From contig CAWFOP010000009.1 of the NCBI GenBank assembly GCA_963817465.1, positions 310,001 to 374,000 of the forward strand: a stretch of DNA of 64,000 nt, given 5' to 3'. The notes beneath the pieces were generated by a model. It worked only from the letters and a program-made list of their open reading frames with translations, searched no databases and was not told the origin of the DNA. This document shows positions 24,739 to 33,754 of this stretch, one piece after another (the stretch's first letter is position 1; each line of letters opens with the position of its first letter). Source of the DNA: CAMPKL01 sp963817465 (GTDB lineage: Bacteria > Acidobacteriota > Terriglobia > Bryobacterales > UBA6623). The position numbers and the translations under genes are program-made.

Positions 24739-25434
24739 TCAACCGGCCGCGACGGGAGCTTCTTCGACCAAATCGCCCTTCTCGAGATGCCGGATCACGT
24801 GGGCGTATTCGGCCGCGTGCGGATCGTGCGTGACCATGATGACCGTCTTGCCGTGGTCGGCGTTCAAGCTGGTGAGGATTTCGAGGACGTCCTTGGCGGA
24901 GGCGGCGTCCAGGTCGCCGGTCGGCTCGTCGGCGAGCAGGATTTTGGGGTCGGTGACGATGGCGCGCGCGATTGCGACACGCTGCTCTTGGCCGCCCGAC
25001 AGTTGGCGCGGGTAATGATCGAGGCGATCGCCAAGGCCGACCAACTCCAGAGCAGTCTGAGCGTGGGTGCGCCGCTCGCGCTTCGACAAGCCGGTCAGCA
25101 GCAAGGGCAGCTCGACGTTCTCGAGCGCGGTGAGCACCGGGATCAGGTTGAACGTCTGGAAGACGTAGCCGACGTTCTCGCTGCGCCACGCCGCCAGCTC
25201 TTTCTCGTTGAGCCGCGTGATGTCTCTGTCGAGAACCTCGATGTCGCCGGAAGTCGGCTTGTCGATCCCCGCCACCAGGTGGAGCAGCGTCGATTTACCC
25301 GAGCCGGACGGGCCCATCAGACAGAAGAACTCTCCGGCGGCGATCGACAGGTCGACCTCGTTGAGGGCCGTCACGACGAAATCGTCACGGCGGTATTCCT
25401 TGGTCAGGCTGCGAAGTTGAACGGCTTGGCTCAT
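24739..25434 (-). CDS. ABC transporter ATPase (MacB/LolD type)
   Basis: 231 residues. Walker A GPSGSGKSTLL (about 41-51), Q-loop YVFQTFNLIPVLTALENVELPLL, signature LSGGQEQRVAIARA, Walker B ILLADEPTGDLD and switch histidine VTHD. The FQTFNLIPVLTALENV segment is typical of the LolD/MacB/FtsE-like group that powers FtsX-type permeases. Its ATG overlaps the adaptor stop (25431-25434). It is the last gene of a four-gene operon with two permeases and a membrane-fusion adaptor, so it should drive export of a lipoprotein, peptide or small molecule across the envelope. Confidence 0.93.
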   Translation of the reverse strand: MSQAVQLRSLTKEYRRDDFVVTALNEVDLSIAAGEFFCLMGPSGSGKSTLLHLVAGIDKPTSGDIEVLDRDITRLNEKELAAWRSENVGYVFQTFNLIPVLTALENVELPLLLTGLSKRERRTHAQTALELVGLGDRLDHYPRQLSGGQEQRVAIARAIVTDPKILLADEPTGDLDAASAKDVLEILTSLNADHGKTVIMVTHDPHAAEYAHVIRHLEKGDLVEEAPVAAG

Positions 25435-26786
25435 GGGGTAGCGGCTCCCTTGCGGCGAACGGCGGCGCCGTCTTCGAGGTCCGGCGCGGGGTTGAGGATC
25501 AGCTCCTCGCCGCCGCTCAAGCCGGAGACGATCGTGGTTGTGCCGCGCGACGTTTTGCCGGTCTCGACTTGGCGGGCGACGACTTTGTCGTTCGCGAGCA
25601 GAAAGACTTGTCCGTCGCGCACGGCGTTTTGCGGAATCTCGATCACGGGCTTGCGCGCCGGCTGCTCGGCGGTCTGCTCAGGCGCGAGGAAGGCGACGTT
25701 GGCGTTCATCTCGGGCCGCAAGAAACTGTCGGGCTCGAGAATCTGCACTTTCACCTGGACGGTCGCCTTCTGGCGGTCGGCTTCGGGCGAGATCTCGACG
25801 ATCTCGCCGCGGTATTCGCGGTCGCGGAAGGCGTCGGTGGCGAGCGTCGCCGACTGACCCATCGAAAGCTTGGCGAAGTCGTCTTGGCTGATGTCGAGCT
25901 CGACCTGAATGTCGTCGAGGTCGGCGAGCGAGACAACGTACCCTTTAGCGCCGCGGTCGCCGACGAAGCCGGTCGTGACGAACTCGCCCACTTCGACGTT
26001 GCGCTCGAGGATCGTGCCGTCGACCGGCGCCTTGATCACCGTCGCATCGAGCTGCGTCTTGACGAAGGCGAGCTCTCCCAGCGCCTGCTCCACCTGACCG
26101 CGGATCGCGTCGATCTCTTCCGAGCGCGGCCCGATGCGGATCAACTCGTAGGAGCGGTCCAGCGAATCGACGCGAGCCGCTTGGGCGTTGTACTGTTCGC
26201 GCGAGCGGTCGAGCTCTTGCTTGGCCACGACGCCGGCCGCGGTAAGCTCCTTTGCGCGGTCGAGCTCGAGCTTGAGCCGCGCCAAGTCCGCTTTCCCTTC
26301 CGCGAGGGTCGCCCTCGAGCGCTCGATCTCTTCCGGCCGGCTGCCGGCCTCGAGCTCGGCCAAGCGCGCTCGGAGCGCGGCGAGATTGCCTTCGGACTGG
26401 CGCACACGGGCGCGAAACTCGTCGTCTTCGAACCGCACCAAGACCTGGCCCTGCTTGACCGCGTCGCCCTTTTCGACGCCGATCCAGGCCACGCGGCCCA
26501 CGACCTTCGAGGCGACTTCGATCTTGTGGTGCGGCACGATATAGCCGGCGGCGTTGAGCACGACGGGATCGCCCGAAACGCCGGCGCTCGCCGCCTCCAC
26601 TCGCGTCGTTTCGACTTCGAGGCCGCCGCCGTCGGAGAGGAAGCGCCAGGCCCCGAGCCCGAACAGCAGAAAGACGCCGAGCAGGATCCACCACTTCGAC
26701 CAGCGCGGACCGTCGTCGGCGCGGCGCCGGCCGCGGTCGATCTTCAGGCTTTCGAGCTCTTTGTTGAACTTTTTCGCCTCAGCCAT
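25431..26786 (-). CDS. Membrane-fusion adaptor (HlyD/MacA-type) of an ABC exporter
   Basis: 451 residues. A cytoplasmic N-terminus, one membrane helix (about 33-50), a biotinyl-lipoyl-like half (VVGRVAWIGVEKGDAVKQGQVL), a long coiled-coil hairpin (about 115-235, rich in Arg, Glu and Leu), the second lipoyl half (TVIKAPVDGTILERNVEVGE) and a beta-barrel domain (ELDISQDDFAKLSMGQ, then VQVKVQILEPDSFLRPEMNANV). It connects inner-membrane permeases to the outer membrane in MacAB-type systems. No TolC homologue is in the window. Coupled by 4-nt overlap to the ATPase and 7 bp from the permease gene. Confidence 0.92.
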   Translation of the reverse strand: MAEAKKFNKELESLKIDRGRRRADDGPRWSKWWILLGVFLLFGLGAWRFLSDGGGLEVETTRVEAASAGVSGDPVVLNAAGYIVPHHKIEVASKVVGRVAWIGVEKGDAVKQGQVLVRFEDDEFRARVRQSEGNLAALRARLAELEAGSRPEEIERSRATLAEGKADLARLKLELDRAKELTAAGVVAKQELDRSREQYNAQAARVDSLDRSYELIRIGPRSEEIDAIRGQVEQALGELAFVKTQLDATVIKAPVDGTILERNVEVGEFVTTGFVGDRGAKGYVVSLADLDDIQVELDISQDDFAKLSMGQSATLATDAFRDREYRGEIVEISPEADRQKATVQVKVQILEPDSFLRPEMNANVAFLAPEQTAEQPARKPVIEIPQNAVRDGQVFLLANDKVVARQVETGKTSRGTTTIVSGLSGGEELILNPAPDLEDGAAVRRKGAATP

Positions 26787-26793
26787 AGCCGAC

Positions 26794-27966
26794 TCAAAGC
26801 TCCCGCAGGGAGCCCAAGATGGTCCTGCGCGCAGCCATGCGGGCGGGCAGCAGGCCGCCCAGCAATCCCATCACAGCGGCGAAGGCGACGCCGAGCGCCA
26901 TGCTCTCGGGCGTGACATGAAACGAAAACGTCGTTTCTGAAAACGTCATGTTGTTGCCGATGCGGCTCTGCACTCCATTAAGCGGCAACACCAGCAATAC
27001 CCCGACAAGGCCGCCGATCACCGCGATCAGCAGGGACTCCAGAACAAAGCTGGCCATTACGCTCCAGCGCGAAAAGCCAAGCAGCCGCAGGGTGCCGATC
27101 TCGCGGCCGCGGCGCGCGACGGCCGTATACATCGTGTTCATCGCGGCGAAGCAACTGCCGATGGCCATGATGGCCGCGACGAACATGCCCAGCGACTCGA
27201 CCGGGGCGGCGGACGACATCTGCTCGGCGTAGTAGTCGCGTTCGAGCTTGCCCTCGAGCGCCACGCGTTGATCGTTCTTGACGCGATCGATCAACGACAG
27301 CGCGGCGGCTTCGTCCTTGGCGCGCACCAACACCGAGCTGCGCGTCGAGCCGCGTCCGAGATCGGTCGTCGCCAGATTCCCGTCGACCCAGATTTCGCTG
27401 TTATAGGCGGATCGCCCGTCGCGGAAGACTCCGACGACCTTCCAGTCGCCGCGGCCGTACGGGATCATATCGCCGATGTCGGTACCGGCGCGGACGGCGT
27501 TGACGCCCTCGCCGACGATCATCTCGCGCTTGCCCGGCTCGAACCAACGTCCGGAGACCAGTTCGATGCCGTCCCGCATCTTGATTCCCATGGGCGACAA
27601 GCCGCGCACGTTGACGTTGCCGAGGGTCTCGTTCGGATCACCGCCGCGCAGGGGCAGCGAAGCGACGGAGACGACCTCGTGCGAAACCATCGGCTCGCCG
27701 TCGAGCTGGGCGACCTCGTCGAAGAACTTGATGACGTTGAATTTGTCCTGCTGCACGCCGCTGACCAGCTCGGCGGTCGCGCCTTGGCGCATGACGATGA
27801 TTTGATTCGGGTGGCCGGTGATCGCAAGGGCGCCCGTGATGCCGTTGACCAGCGCCAAAATGCCCAACAGCACGGCGACGGTCAAGCCGATCCCCAGCGC
27901 CGTCATGATCGTCGTCGTGTAGCGTTCGCGCAAGTTGCGCAGGTTGTAGCTGAAGGGAATCGCCAT
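26794..27966 (-). CDS. FtsX-like ABC permease (second copy)
   Basis: 390 residues. MacB-like topology: one membrane helix near the N-terminus (about 18-45), a periplasmic domain (MacB-PCD, about 50-265, including PNQIIVMRQGATAE and GRWFEPGKREMIVGEGV) and three C-terminal helices (about 262-285, 306-332 and 350-375) with the FtsX pattern REIGTLRLLGFSRWSV and LLPARMAARR. It begins 9 bp after the other permease gene ends. The two permeases are paralogous and probably form a heterodimer. Confidence 0.92.
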   Translation of the reverse strand: MAIPFSYNLRNLRERYTTTIMTALGIGLTVAVLLGILALVNGITGALAITGHPNQIIVMRQGATAELVSGVQQDKFNVIKFFDEVAQLDGEPMVSHEVVSVASLPLRGGDPNETLGNVNVRGLSPMGIKMRDGIELVSGRWFEPGKREMIVGEGVNAVRAGTDIGDMIPYGRGDWKVVGVFRDGRSAYNSEIWVDGNLATTDLGRGSTRSSVLVRAKDEAAALSLIDRVKNDQRVALEGKLERDYYAEQMSSAAPVESLGMFVAAIMAIGSCFAAMNTMYTAVARRGREIGTLRLLGFSRWSVMASFVLESLLIAVIGGLVGVLLVLPLNGVQSRIGNNMTFSETTFSFHVTPESMALGVAFAAVMGLLGGLLPARMAARRTILGSLREL

Positions 27967-27975
27967 TTGACTAAC

Positions 27976-29124
27976 TCAGCCGGTGTGACGCAACGCTTCC
28001 GTAATGCGCATCCGCGAAGCGGTTATCGCCGGCGCCAGCGAGCTGACGACCCCGATCAGCAGCGCGGCGCCCAGGCACACGGGCACTCCCCACAAAGGCA
28101 GGCGAAAGCCGGGGAAGAAACCGACCATCACCTTCGCCAATACGAGGCTCGCGGCCCAAGCCAAGGCTACGCCGAGAATTCCCCCGATGAGCGAAAGCAG
28201 CCCGGCCTCGGCGAGGATGACGCCCAGCACCGATCCGGAGCGGAATCCCAAAGTCTTGAGCACGGCGACTTCGCGAAAGCGTTCCCGCACGCTCATCGCC
28301 ATCGTGTTCGCCGAAACCAGCATGATCGTGAACACAATCGCGCCCGCGATGCTCAGCAGGAAGACTTTGATGTTGCCCATCTGGCTGATGAACGAAAGCA
28401 CGAAAGCGGCCTCGGTCTCGGTCTTGGTCGGCTCTTGCGCGTTGCGGAACGCCTCGTCGATCCTCTCCGCCACCTGCGGCACGATGTCGGACGAGGTCGT
28501 GCGCACGGCAAAAAAGCCGACGTTGTCGCGATAGCCCTGCGGCAGCCCCTCGTTGAGGTAGTCGAAATGGAAGTAGCTGCCCTCGCTGTTGGTGGCATCG
28601 TAGATGCCGCGGATCGTCAGCTCGAGGTCGGTCGGATAGATGTCGCCTTTGATGGTGATTCGCTGGCCCAGTTTCAAGCCGAGACGGTCGGCGGTCTGTC
28701 TGCCCACAACCATTCCTTGGCGGTCGTTCAGAAACGCCTCGTACTGATCCGGCGGCAACTGGAATTCCGGGTAGACGTTGAAGATCGTCTCGGGGTTGAC
28801 CGCGAAGCGGGCGAAAAAGTGCTCCGGACGGTTGTCGATGTACTGTCCGCCAAACCAGTTTTGAGCGGCGACGGCCTCAACGCCCGGTATATCCGCAATC
28901 TTCCTTTCGTAAAACGCCGGGAGAGCCTGAGTCAACGACACCTTGTGCCGGGTAATCACACGCTGAGCCGACGCCTCGGAAGTATTCAAGAAGAAGAACG
29001 CCGCGTAGACCGAGAGCAAGATTCCCAGCAGGAACAGCGACACCGCGACGCTGAGGATCGTCAAGATCGTCCGGCGACGGTTGCGCCAAAGATTTTTGCG
29101 AACGAAGGGGAGTAGGTCGAGCAT
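27976..29124 (-). CDS. FtsX-like ABC permease (first copy)
   Basis: 382 residues, the first gene of the export operon. N-terminal helix (about 20-45; RRRTILTILSVAVSLFLLG), periplasmic domain (50-255; GVEAVAAQNWFGGQYID, GMVVGRQTADRLGLKLGQRI), and three C-terminal helices with REVAVLKTLGFRSGSVLG and ASRMRITEALRHTG at the end. Compared with the second permease the periplasmic domain is clearly diverged, so the pair is likely heteromeric. The start has no obvious Shine-Dalgarno; about 200 bp separate it from the divergent Dabb gene. Confidence 0.92.
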   Translation of the reverse strand: MLDLLPFVRKNLWRNRRRTILTILSVAVSLFLLGILLSVYAAFFFLNTSEASAQRVITRHKVSLTQALPAFYERKIADIPGVEAVAAQNWFGGQYIDNRPEHFFARFAVNPETIFNVYPEFQLPPDQYEAFLNDRQGMVVGRQTADRLGLKLGQRITIKGDIYPTDLELTIRGIYDATNSEGSYFHFDYLNEGLPQGYRDNVGFFAVRTTSSDIVPQVAERIDEAFRNAQEPTKTETEAAFVLSFISQMGNIKVFLLSIAGAIVFTIMLVSANTMAMSVRERFREVAVLKTLGFRSGSVLGVILAEAGLLSLIGGILGVALAWAASLVLAKVMVGFFPGFRLPLWGVPVCLGAALLIGVVSSLAPAITASRMRITEALRHTG

Positions 29125-29188
29125 GTCGAACCCTCTCGCACGATTGTAGACGAACGCGGCGAAAAGGCGGTTTTCTCCTTCCGATTGC

Positions 29189-29194
29189 TATACT
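29189..29194 (+). promoter_or_regulatory. Candidate -10 (TATACT) upstream of the Dabb gene
   Basis: TATACT lies 128 nt before the ATG at 29323, so this message would have a real leader, containing a short GCGTC/GACGC hairpin and ending in a good AAGGAG. No convincing -35 is seen. Confidence 0.3.
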
Positions 29195-29322
29195 TCCATC
29201 GATCCAGGGGCCATCGGCTCCAGCGGCGTCAACGCTTCAAGGCGTCTTGTCGACGCTGCATATTCGTTTACGAGATTTGACGCTGGGATCGTTCCCTTAA
29301 TTCGGACTCAAGGAGATTTTGT

Positions 29323-29697
29323 ATGAACAAATACGGCAAGAGCATTTTGACCATCCTCGCCGGAGTGTTGCTGTTCGGCGCCGGGCTGCTTGTGGGCGCC
29401 GGCGGAATTGAAAAGCCCAGCTCGGTCATTCACGTTGTCACCGTCGACTGGAAGGCCGGAACGACCCCGGAACAAATCCAGGCGGCCTTGGACGGCGTCG
29501 CCGAGATGAGCTACCCCGGCGTCAAGCGCGTCTGGCTGCGGTCGATCAAATCCCAGACCAAGCAGGCGGCTTTCGTCATGGAGTTCGAAAGCGAAAAGGC
29601 GCTCGCGGACTACGCCGACAGCCCCGCTCAGAAGAAGTGGTACGAGCTGTATTTGCCGATCCGCGAAGAGTCGGTCACCAGCGATATCACAAACTGA
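29323..29697 (+). CDS. Membrane-anchored Dabb (stress-responsive A/B barrel) protein
   Basis: 124 residues with AAGGAG 8 nt before the ATG. An N-terminal hydrophobic helix (about 7-28; SILTILAGVLLFGAGLLVG) is a signal or anchor. The remainder is a Dabb-type ferredoxin-like barrel: VIHVVTVDWKAGTTPEQIQAALDGVAEM, VKRVWLRSIKSQ, AAFVMEFESEKALADYADSPAQKKWYELYLPIREESVT. Dabb domains dimerise and occur in plant stress proteins and several bacterial oxygenases or cyclases; the exported version has no known role. Single gene. Confidence 0.8.
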   Translation: MNKYGKSILTILAGVLLFGAGLLVGAGGIEKPSSVIHVVTVDWKAGTTPEQIQAALDGVAEMSYPGVKRVWLRSIKSQTKQAAFVMEFESEKALADYADSPAQKKWYELYLPIREESVTSDITN

Positions 29698-29826
29698 TCC
29701 GCGCGCTTACGAGTGTGCGTAAAGCTCTGGGGATCCCGATTCGCCCGCGGCGGCAACCGCGAGGCGCGAGCCGCGCGCGTCAGTAAGCGGTTTGTCATCA
29801 ACGTCTTCGGTTGATCGACGACCCCT

Positions 29827-29846
29827 CCCTTACGGTCAGGGCTTCG
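29827..29846 (+). repeat. Dispersed GC-rich repeat, copy 1
   Basis: CCCTTACGGTCAGGGCTTCG; shares the pattern CCCTYACGGNCRSGGCTYYG with the copies at 30025 and 47912. It lies in the 414-bp non-coding stretch 29698-30111. Confidence 0.45.
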
Positions 29847-29883
29847 CGGTTGTCGCTGTGGATGGGCCATCCGCTAAAGAGCC

Positions 29884-30102
29884 TGTGTGAAAGCGAGATG
29901 CTCGTGTTGCGCCCGCAAGGGCGGAGCAATCTTGGATCGCGTTTAGGACTCGGGGGTTCAACGCGGGCTATCAATTGCTTCGTCCTCGCGCCGGCGTTTC
30001 ACGCAGACTCCTGTTCCGGACGCACCCTCACGGGCGCGGCTCTGTATCGCGTTTTAGGCGGGTTCCGTACGCTCCACCCCGGGGCGCGCGCGTTTTCACA
30101 CA
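29884..30102. repeat. Non-coding segment bounded by 9-bp inverted repeats (MITE-like)
   Basis: Most of the gene-free stretch 29698-30111 lies between TGTGTGAAA (29884-29892) and its inverted copy TTTCACACA (30094-30102). Inside are a GNRA-type hairpin (GCCC-GCAA-GGGC, 29911-29922) and one copy of the dispersed repeat (30025-30044). No protein frame of note exists. The layout resembles a small decayed non-autonomous element, but 9 bp is short and no target duplication is evident. Confidence 0.3.
30025..30044 (+). repeat. Dispersed GC-rich repeat, copy 2
   Basis: CCCTCACGGGCGCGGCTCTG; differs from the 47912 copy (minus strand) at one position. Confidence 0.5.
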
Positions 30103-30111
30103 AGCGCTGCG

Positions 30112-33100
30112 TCACTGGATCTGGTCGGGATCGACCGGCGCTAGGTTCTTCACCGGGATCGTGACGGTGTTCGAGATAAAGAACAACTGCGCGATCGACA
30201 GCGGAGTTTCCGGGTCGTCGGGAAGAGACTCGTTGAGCCTCAGGTTGACTTGGTAAAGGCCGACAAAGCCCGGCGCCAACCCCGCGAATTGCAAGACCGC
30301 CGTGCGGCCGCCGGCCAACGCCGAGACGAAGTCCGAGGCGTTGAACGGGACGTTGAACAGCGGATCGGCGGGGGTCATCTCACCGCTCTCGAGGCCTTCG
30401 TCGCGCGGCAGCGGAGTCGTCAGACCGAGCCCTGACGCATAGAGGATGATGTTTTCGCCGGGGACGGCCGGGTTGTCGTCGGTGATCAACGAGAAGGCGA
30501 TATTCCCGCAACACAGCGTCCCTTGACGGCCGGTCGCCGTGACCTTTGTGCTGTCGTCGCTGGAGCCGCCGTAAGTGATGTTGTTGCCGTCCTTGCCGGC
30601 TGCGCGAGCGGTGAGAATGATGACCGGAGGCGTCTGTCCGCCTTCGAGCGTGTCGCCCTCGACATTGCTTTCCATCGTGAACGAGGCGCCGTCGGAAGTC
30701 GAAATCGAGAAAGGAATATCGTTGCCGTCAGTGCCGAGCGAGCGGGCGACCACCTGCATCTGGGCCGGGCCGATGACGAGGAGCGATCGGGCGGTGACGA
30801 GCGGGTCGCCCTGGCCGGAGTTGATGATCTGCACCAAGATGTTGCGAATGGTTTCGAGCGTGTCGCCCGTTTGCACCGTGTAGGTGTACAGCCGGCCGCC
30901 GACGGAAATGTTGGCGACGTCGCCGGCGACGGGTTCGCCGCCGAACGTGATGGTTGCGCGGGCGGAGAAGAAGCCCTCGCGGCCTTGGCTGGCGATGACC
31001 TGGATGTCGCCGTCGCCCGCGTTGATCGCCTCGATCAGGCGATCGCGAATGACCTCGAGCGTGTCGCCTTGGCTCGTGGTGTAGTTGTACTCACGGCCGT
31101 TGACGATGGCCTTGACGGTGATGCCGGCGTCGACGCCTTCGTCGGTCGTCGCGGAGGGCGAAGCGATCGCGATGGTGCCGGTCGCGGGGCCCGCTGCGTG
31201 GAGCGCGACCGCGCGGCGCGGCTCGTTGCCGGGATAGGCGAACACGCCCGGGGCGGCGCGCGTATAGTTGCCGGCCGGCTCGGTGGTTTGCGGGATCAAC
31301 TGCATGTCGTTGGCGCGCGCCGCGGCAACGGTTTTCGAGCCGTCGGAATTGCGCAGCCAGACATAGATGCTCAGGCCCACGCTGCGCTGGCCGGGATCGT
31401 CGAGAACCGCCCACGGCACCTGGAAGTTGATCTGGTTCGGCGTGACCGAGTAGAGCGGCGCTTGAATGCCGTTCACATAGACTCGCGCGCCGCCGAGCTC
31501 GGTTGGCAACATGCCGTCGGTCAGATTTGCCTGATAGACCTGATCGGAAAAGCCCTCTCCGAACAGCGCGGCGATCGTGCCGGGCGGCAACTGCTCGGCG
31601 TCGGAGCCGCCGGAAAGACGGCTGCCCGAAGCGCTGGTGAGGATGCCGGCGCCGCCGATGGAGGACGACAGCGTAATCGAGTTGCCGGGGCGGCCTCCGA
31701 GCAGCGCGGTGAGACGCACACGCGCCGGGAACGAGCCTCCCGCCAGCGTGTCGTCGGACAGCTCGGCCACCAGCGGGCTGCCGTCGGGAATGGAAATCGA
31801 AACGGGCGTGCCGTTGGCGGCGTCGCCGGCGGTGGGCGCAGTAATCAGCAGCGTGTTGACGTCGGCGGGGTCGCGCTCGAAGATGAAATCAGGGTTGCTG
31901 TCGCCGATAACGAAAAGGAAGCGGTCGACAACGATGAAAGCGCCGGGATCTTCCGGCGGACCGGGCGTCTCGACCGTGTACTCGTAGTTCCCCACCCGCA
32001 GAGTGATGCGGTCGCCGGCGCGGGTCTCGCCGGTGAACTTGATGCGCGCTCGGGAGAATGTTCCCGGGCCGTTGAAGGGGCGCGCGTCGACGAGGCGATA
32101 CTGGTCTGCGTTGATCAGCTCGATCACGTGATCGCGGACGTCAGCCGCGGTCCAACCGGCCTCGGTGCGGAATTCATACTTGCGTCCGCCGATCAAGACC
32201 GTGACGAGCTGGTCTTCCGCGGTGGACTCGTTCCACTCGGCGTAACCGGTGGCCTTGACGGCGTAGCTGGCGGCGTTCACGATGCCGTCCTGGGCGATGA
32301 GCGGTTCGGCGGGCGTGAAGACCAAGACGCGCCTCGAGAACGGGTCGGTCACGTACAGATTCGTCCCGTCGAGCGCAAGGGAAGTCGGAGCGCGCAGGTG
32401 GCCGGGGCCGCTGGCGTCCTCGAGAGCGATGAAGTTCGGCTGACCGATGACGGTGTCGGCGGCGGCGCCGTTTTCTTGCGGGATCTCGTTGTAGACCAGG
32501 ACGCGGTCGTTACCGCTGTCGGCGATAAACAAGCGCTCGCCGTCGGAGATGGCGAAACGCGGGAAATTGAGCGTGAACTCGCAGCGCTTCGGCCAGCGCG
32601 GCGTATTGATATCGTTCGGGCAAGTATCGTCCGGGTTTTCGGGGTCGGGCTCGCAGCGATCGATGGGCGTGGGGAAGATGTTGTCGTTCGGCGTGATCGA
32701 GCCGTCGTCGTCGAACGGGCCGATCTGCTCGCACATCTGATACACGCTGCGGCGGATGGAAGGCGTGGTGATGTCGTCGTCGTGATCGAAGAAGCCGGTC
32801 GTCTCGAAGTCCGGCTGGCCGATGACGACGTCGGCGGGAAAGCCGTTTTGCGTCGGGATGCTGAGGTAGATCACGACGCGATCGAACCCGAGGTCGGCGA
32901 CGAACATGCGGTTGTTGCTCACCGTGACGGAGATGGGGTCGAGCAGGCGCTGCGCGTTGGGCGTGTAGTCGGATTGAGTGAGATCGGGCTCAGGTCGCGT
33001 GTCGAAGTCGGGCTGGCCCACGACGATGTCGGCGCCTTGTCCGTTCGATCCCGGGATGGAATTCCAGATCAACACGCGCGAGTTCTGCGTATCGGCGACG

Positions 33101-33714
33101 AATAGGCGGCCGGAATCGATCCAGACGCCTTGAGGGCCGCGCATGCCTTCGCGGGTCGTGTTGGGCTTGCTGGTCGACAGGTCGGGCTGGCCGAGCACGA
33201 CGTCGGGCGGCGTGCTGTTATTGCTGGGGATGGACCGCCACAGCAGCACGCGATTGTTGTTGGTATCGGCGACGGCGAGCATATTGCCGTCGGTCGCAAC
33301 GCCGGAGGGAGCGAACATGCCGCCGCCCTGGCGGCCCTGATCGAAGGTCGTGAAGTCGGGCTGACCCAGGACGACGTCGGGGACGCCGACGCAGGCGGGG
33401 CAAGCTTTGCCCTGCGGCAGCTCGGCCTCGAGCGCCGGAATGAAGCCGGACAGGTTGTCGTAGATCAGGACGCGATTGTTGATGGGCGAGGCGCCGATGC
33501 GGTTGCCTTCCGCGACGATCAACTTGTTTCCGGCCGCGGCAACGCCGCCCGCGGCGCCGATGACCGCACGACTGGAGGTCGGGCTGGCGCGGGTGAAGCT
33601 GTCCTGACCGATGACCAGACGGGCCCCTTGCCCATTCACGTAAACCGGTTCGGCGGCCAGCCAAGCGGCCGTACAGACGAGCGCGAGCGCCGCTCGCATC
33701 CACGCGTTTCTCAT
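30112..33714 (-). CDS. Secreted NHL-propeller protein with an interrupted TIGR03437 domain
   Basis: 1200 residues from the ATG at 33714, with a signal peptide (MRNAWMRAALALVCTAAWLAAEP). Residues ~30-470 hold six propeller blades, each with a VVLGQPDF-type start and an NRVLIYD-type strand; an Asp-rich, Cys-containing insertion (about 330-385) splits one blade. The TIGR03437 C-terminal domain begins at NAASY (about 483) but is interrupted twice: first at ~483-706, then at ~841-1068, by two copies of the same ~230-residue cassette (VGxxxYTYTVxxGDTL..I...L...IN, then TLxGG and LTA..xGxxGNxIT). It resumes with PGENIILYASGLG and FAGLAPGFVGLYQVNL. Family members are surface or secreted proteins of unknown role. 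Confidence 0.8.
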   Translation of the reverse strand: MRNAWMRAALALVCTAAWLAAEPVYVNGQGARLVIGQDSFTRASPTSSRAVIGAAGGVAAAGNKLIVAEGNRIGASPINNRVLIYDNLSGFIPALEAELPQGKACPACVGVPDVVLGQPDFTTFDQGRQGGGMFAPSGVATDGNMLAVADTNNNRVLLWRSIPSNNSTPPDVVLGQPDLSTSKPNTTREGMRGPQGVWIDSGRLFVADTQNSRVLIWNSIPGSNGQGADIVVGQPDFDTRPEPDLTQSDYTPNAQRLLDPISVTVSNNRMFVADLGFDRVVIYLSIPTQNGFPADVVIGQPDFETTGFFDHDDDITTPSIRRSVYQMCEQIGPFDDDGSITPNDNIFPTPIDRCEPDPENPDDTCPNDINTPRWPKRCEFTLNFPRFAISDGERLFIADSGNDRVLVYNEIPQENGAAADTVIGQPNFIALEDASGPGHLRAPTSLALDGTNLYVTDPFSRRVLVFTPAEPLIAQDGIVNAASYAVKATGYAEWNESTAEDQLVTVLIGGRKYEFRTEAGWTAADVRDHVIELINADQYRLVDARPFNGPGTFSRARIKFTGETRAGDRITLRVGNYEYTVETPGPPEDPGAFIVVDRFLFVIGDSNPDFIFERDPADVNTLLITAPTAGDAANGTPVSISIPDGSPLVAELSDDTLAGGSFPARVRLTALLGGRPGNSITLSSSIGGAGILTSASGSRLSGGSDAEQLPPGTIAALFGEGFSDQVYQANLTDGMLPTELGGARVYVNGIQAPLYSVTPNQINFQVPWAVLDDPGQRSVGLSIYVWLRNSDGSKTVAAARANDMQLIPQTTEPAGNYTRAAPGVFAYPGNEPRRAVALHAAGPATGTIAIASPSATTDEGVDAGITVKAIVNGREYNYTTSQGDTLEVIRDRLIEAINAGDGDIQVIASQGREGFFSARATITFGGEPVAGDVANISVGGRLYTYTVQTGDTLETIRNILVQIINSGQGDPLVTARSLLVIGPAQMQVVARSLGTDGNDIPFSISTSDGASFTMESNVEGDTLEGGQTPPVIILTARAAGKDGNNITYGGSSDDSTKVTATGRQGTLCCGNIAFSLITDDNPAVPGENIILYASGLGLTTPLPRDEGLESGEMTPADPLFNVPFNASDFVSALAGGRTAVLQFAGLAPGFVGLYQVNLRLNESLPDDPETPLSIAQLFFISNTVTIPVKNLAPVDPDQIQ

Positions 33715-33754
33715 GCTGAAGACTTCCATTCGCTGCAACTCAGTACTTGTTCGC

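Noticed and set aside
29698..30111. Structured RNA or short gene in the 414-bp gap
   Set aside because: No open frame with coding character and no recognisable riboswitch or tRNA fold; only the repeats and hairpin described were seen.
30523..33105. An 860-codon plus-strand open frame
   Set aside because: Antisense to the NHL/TIGR03437 gene; Arg/Gly/Val-rich, no domain; a shadow of GC-rich coding sequence.
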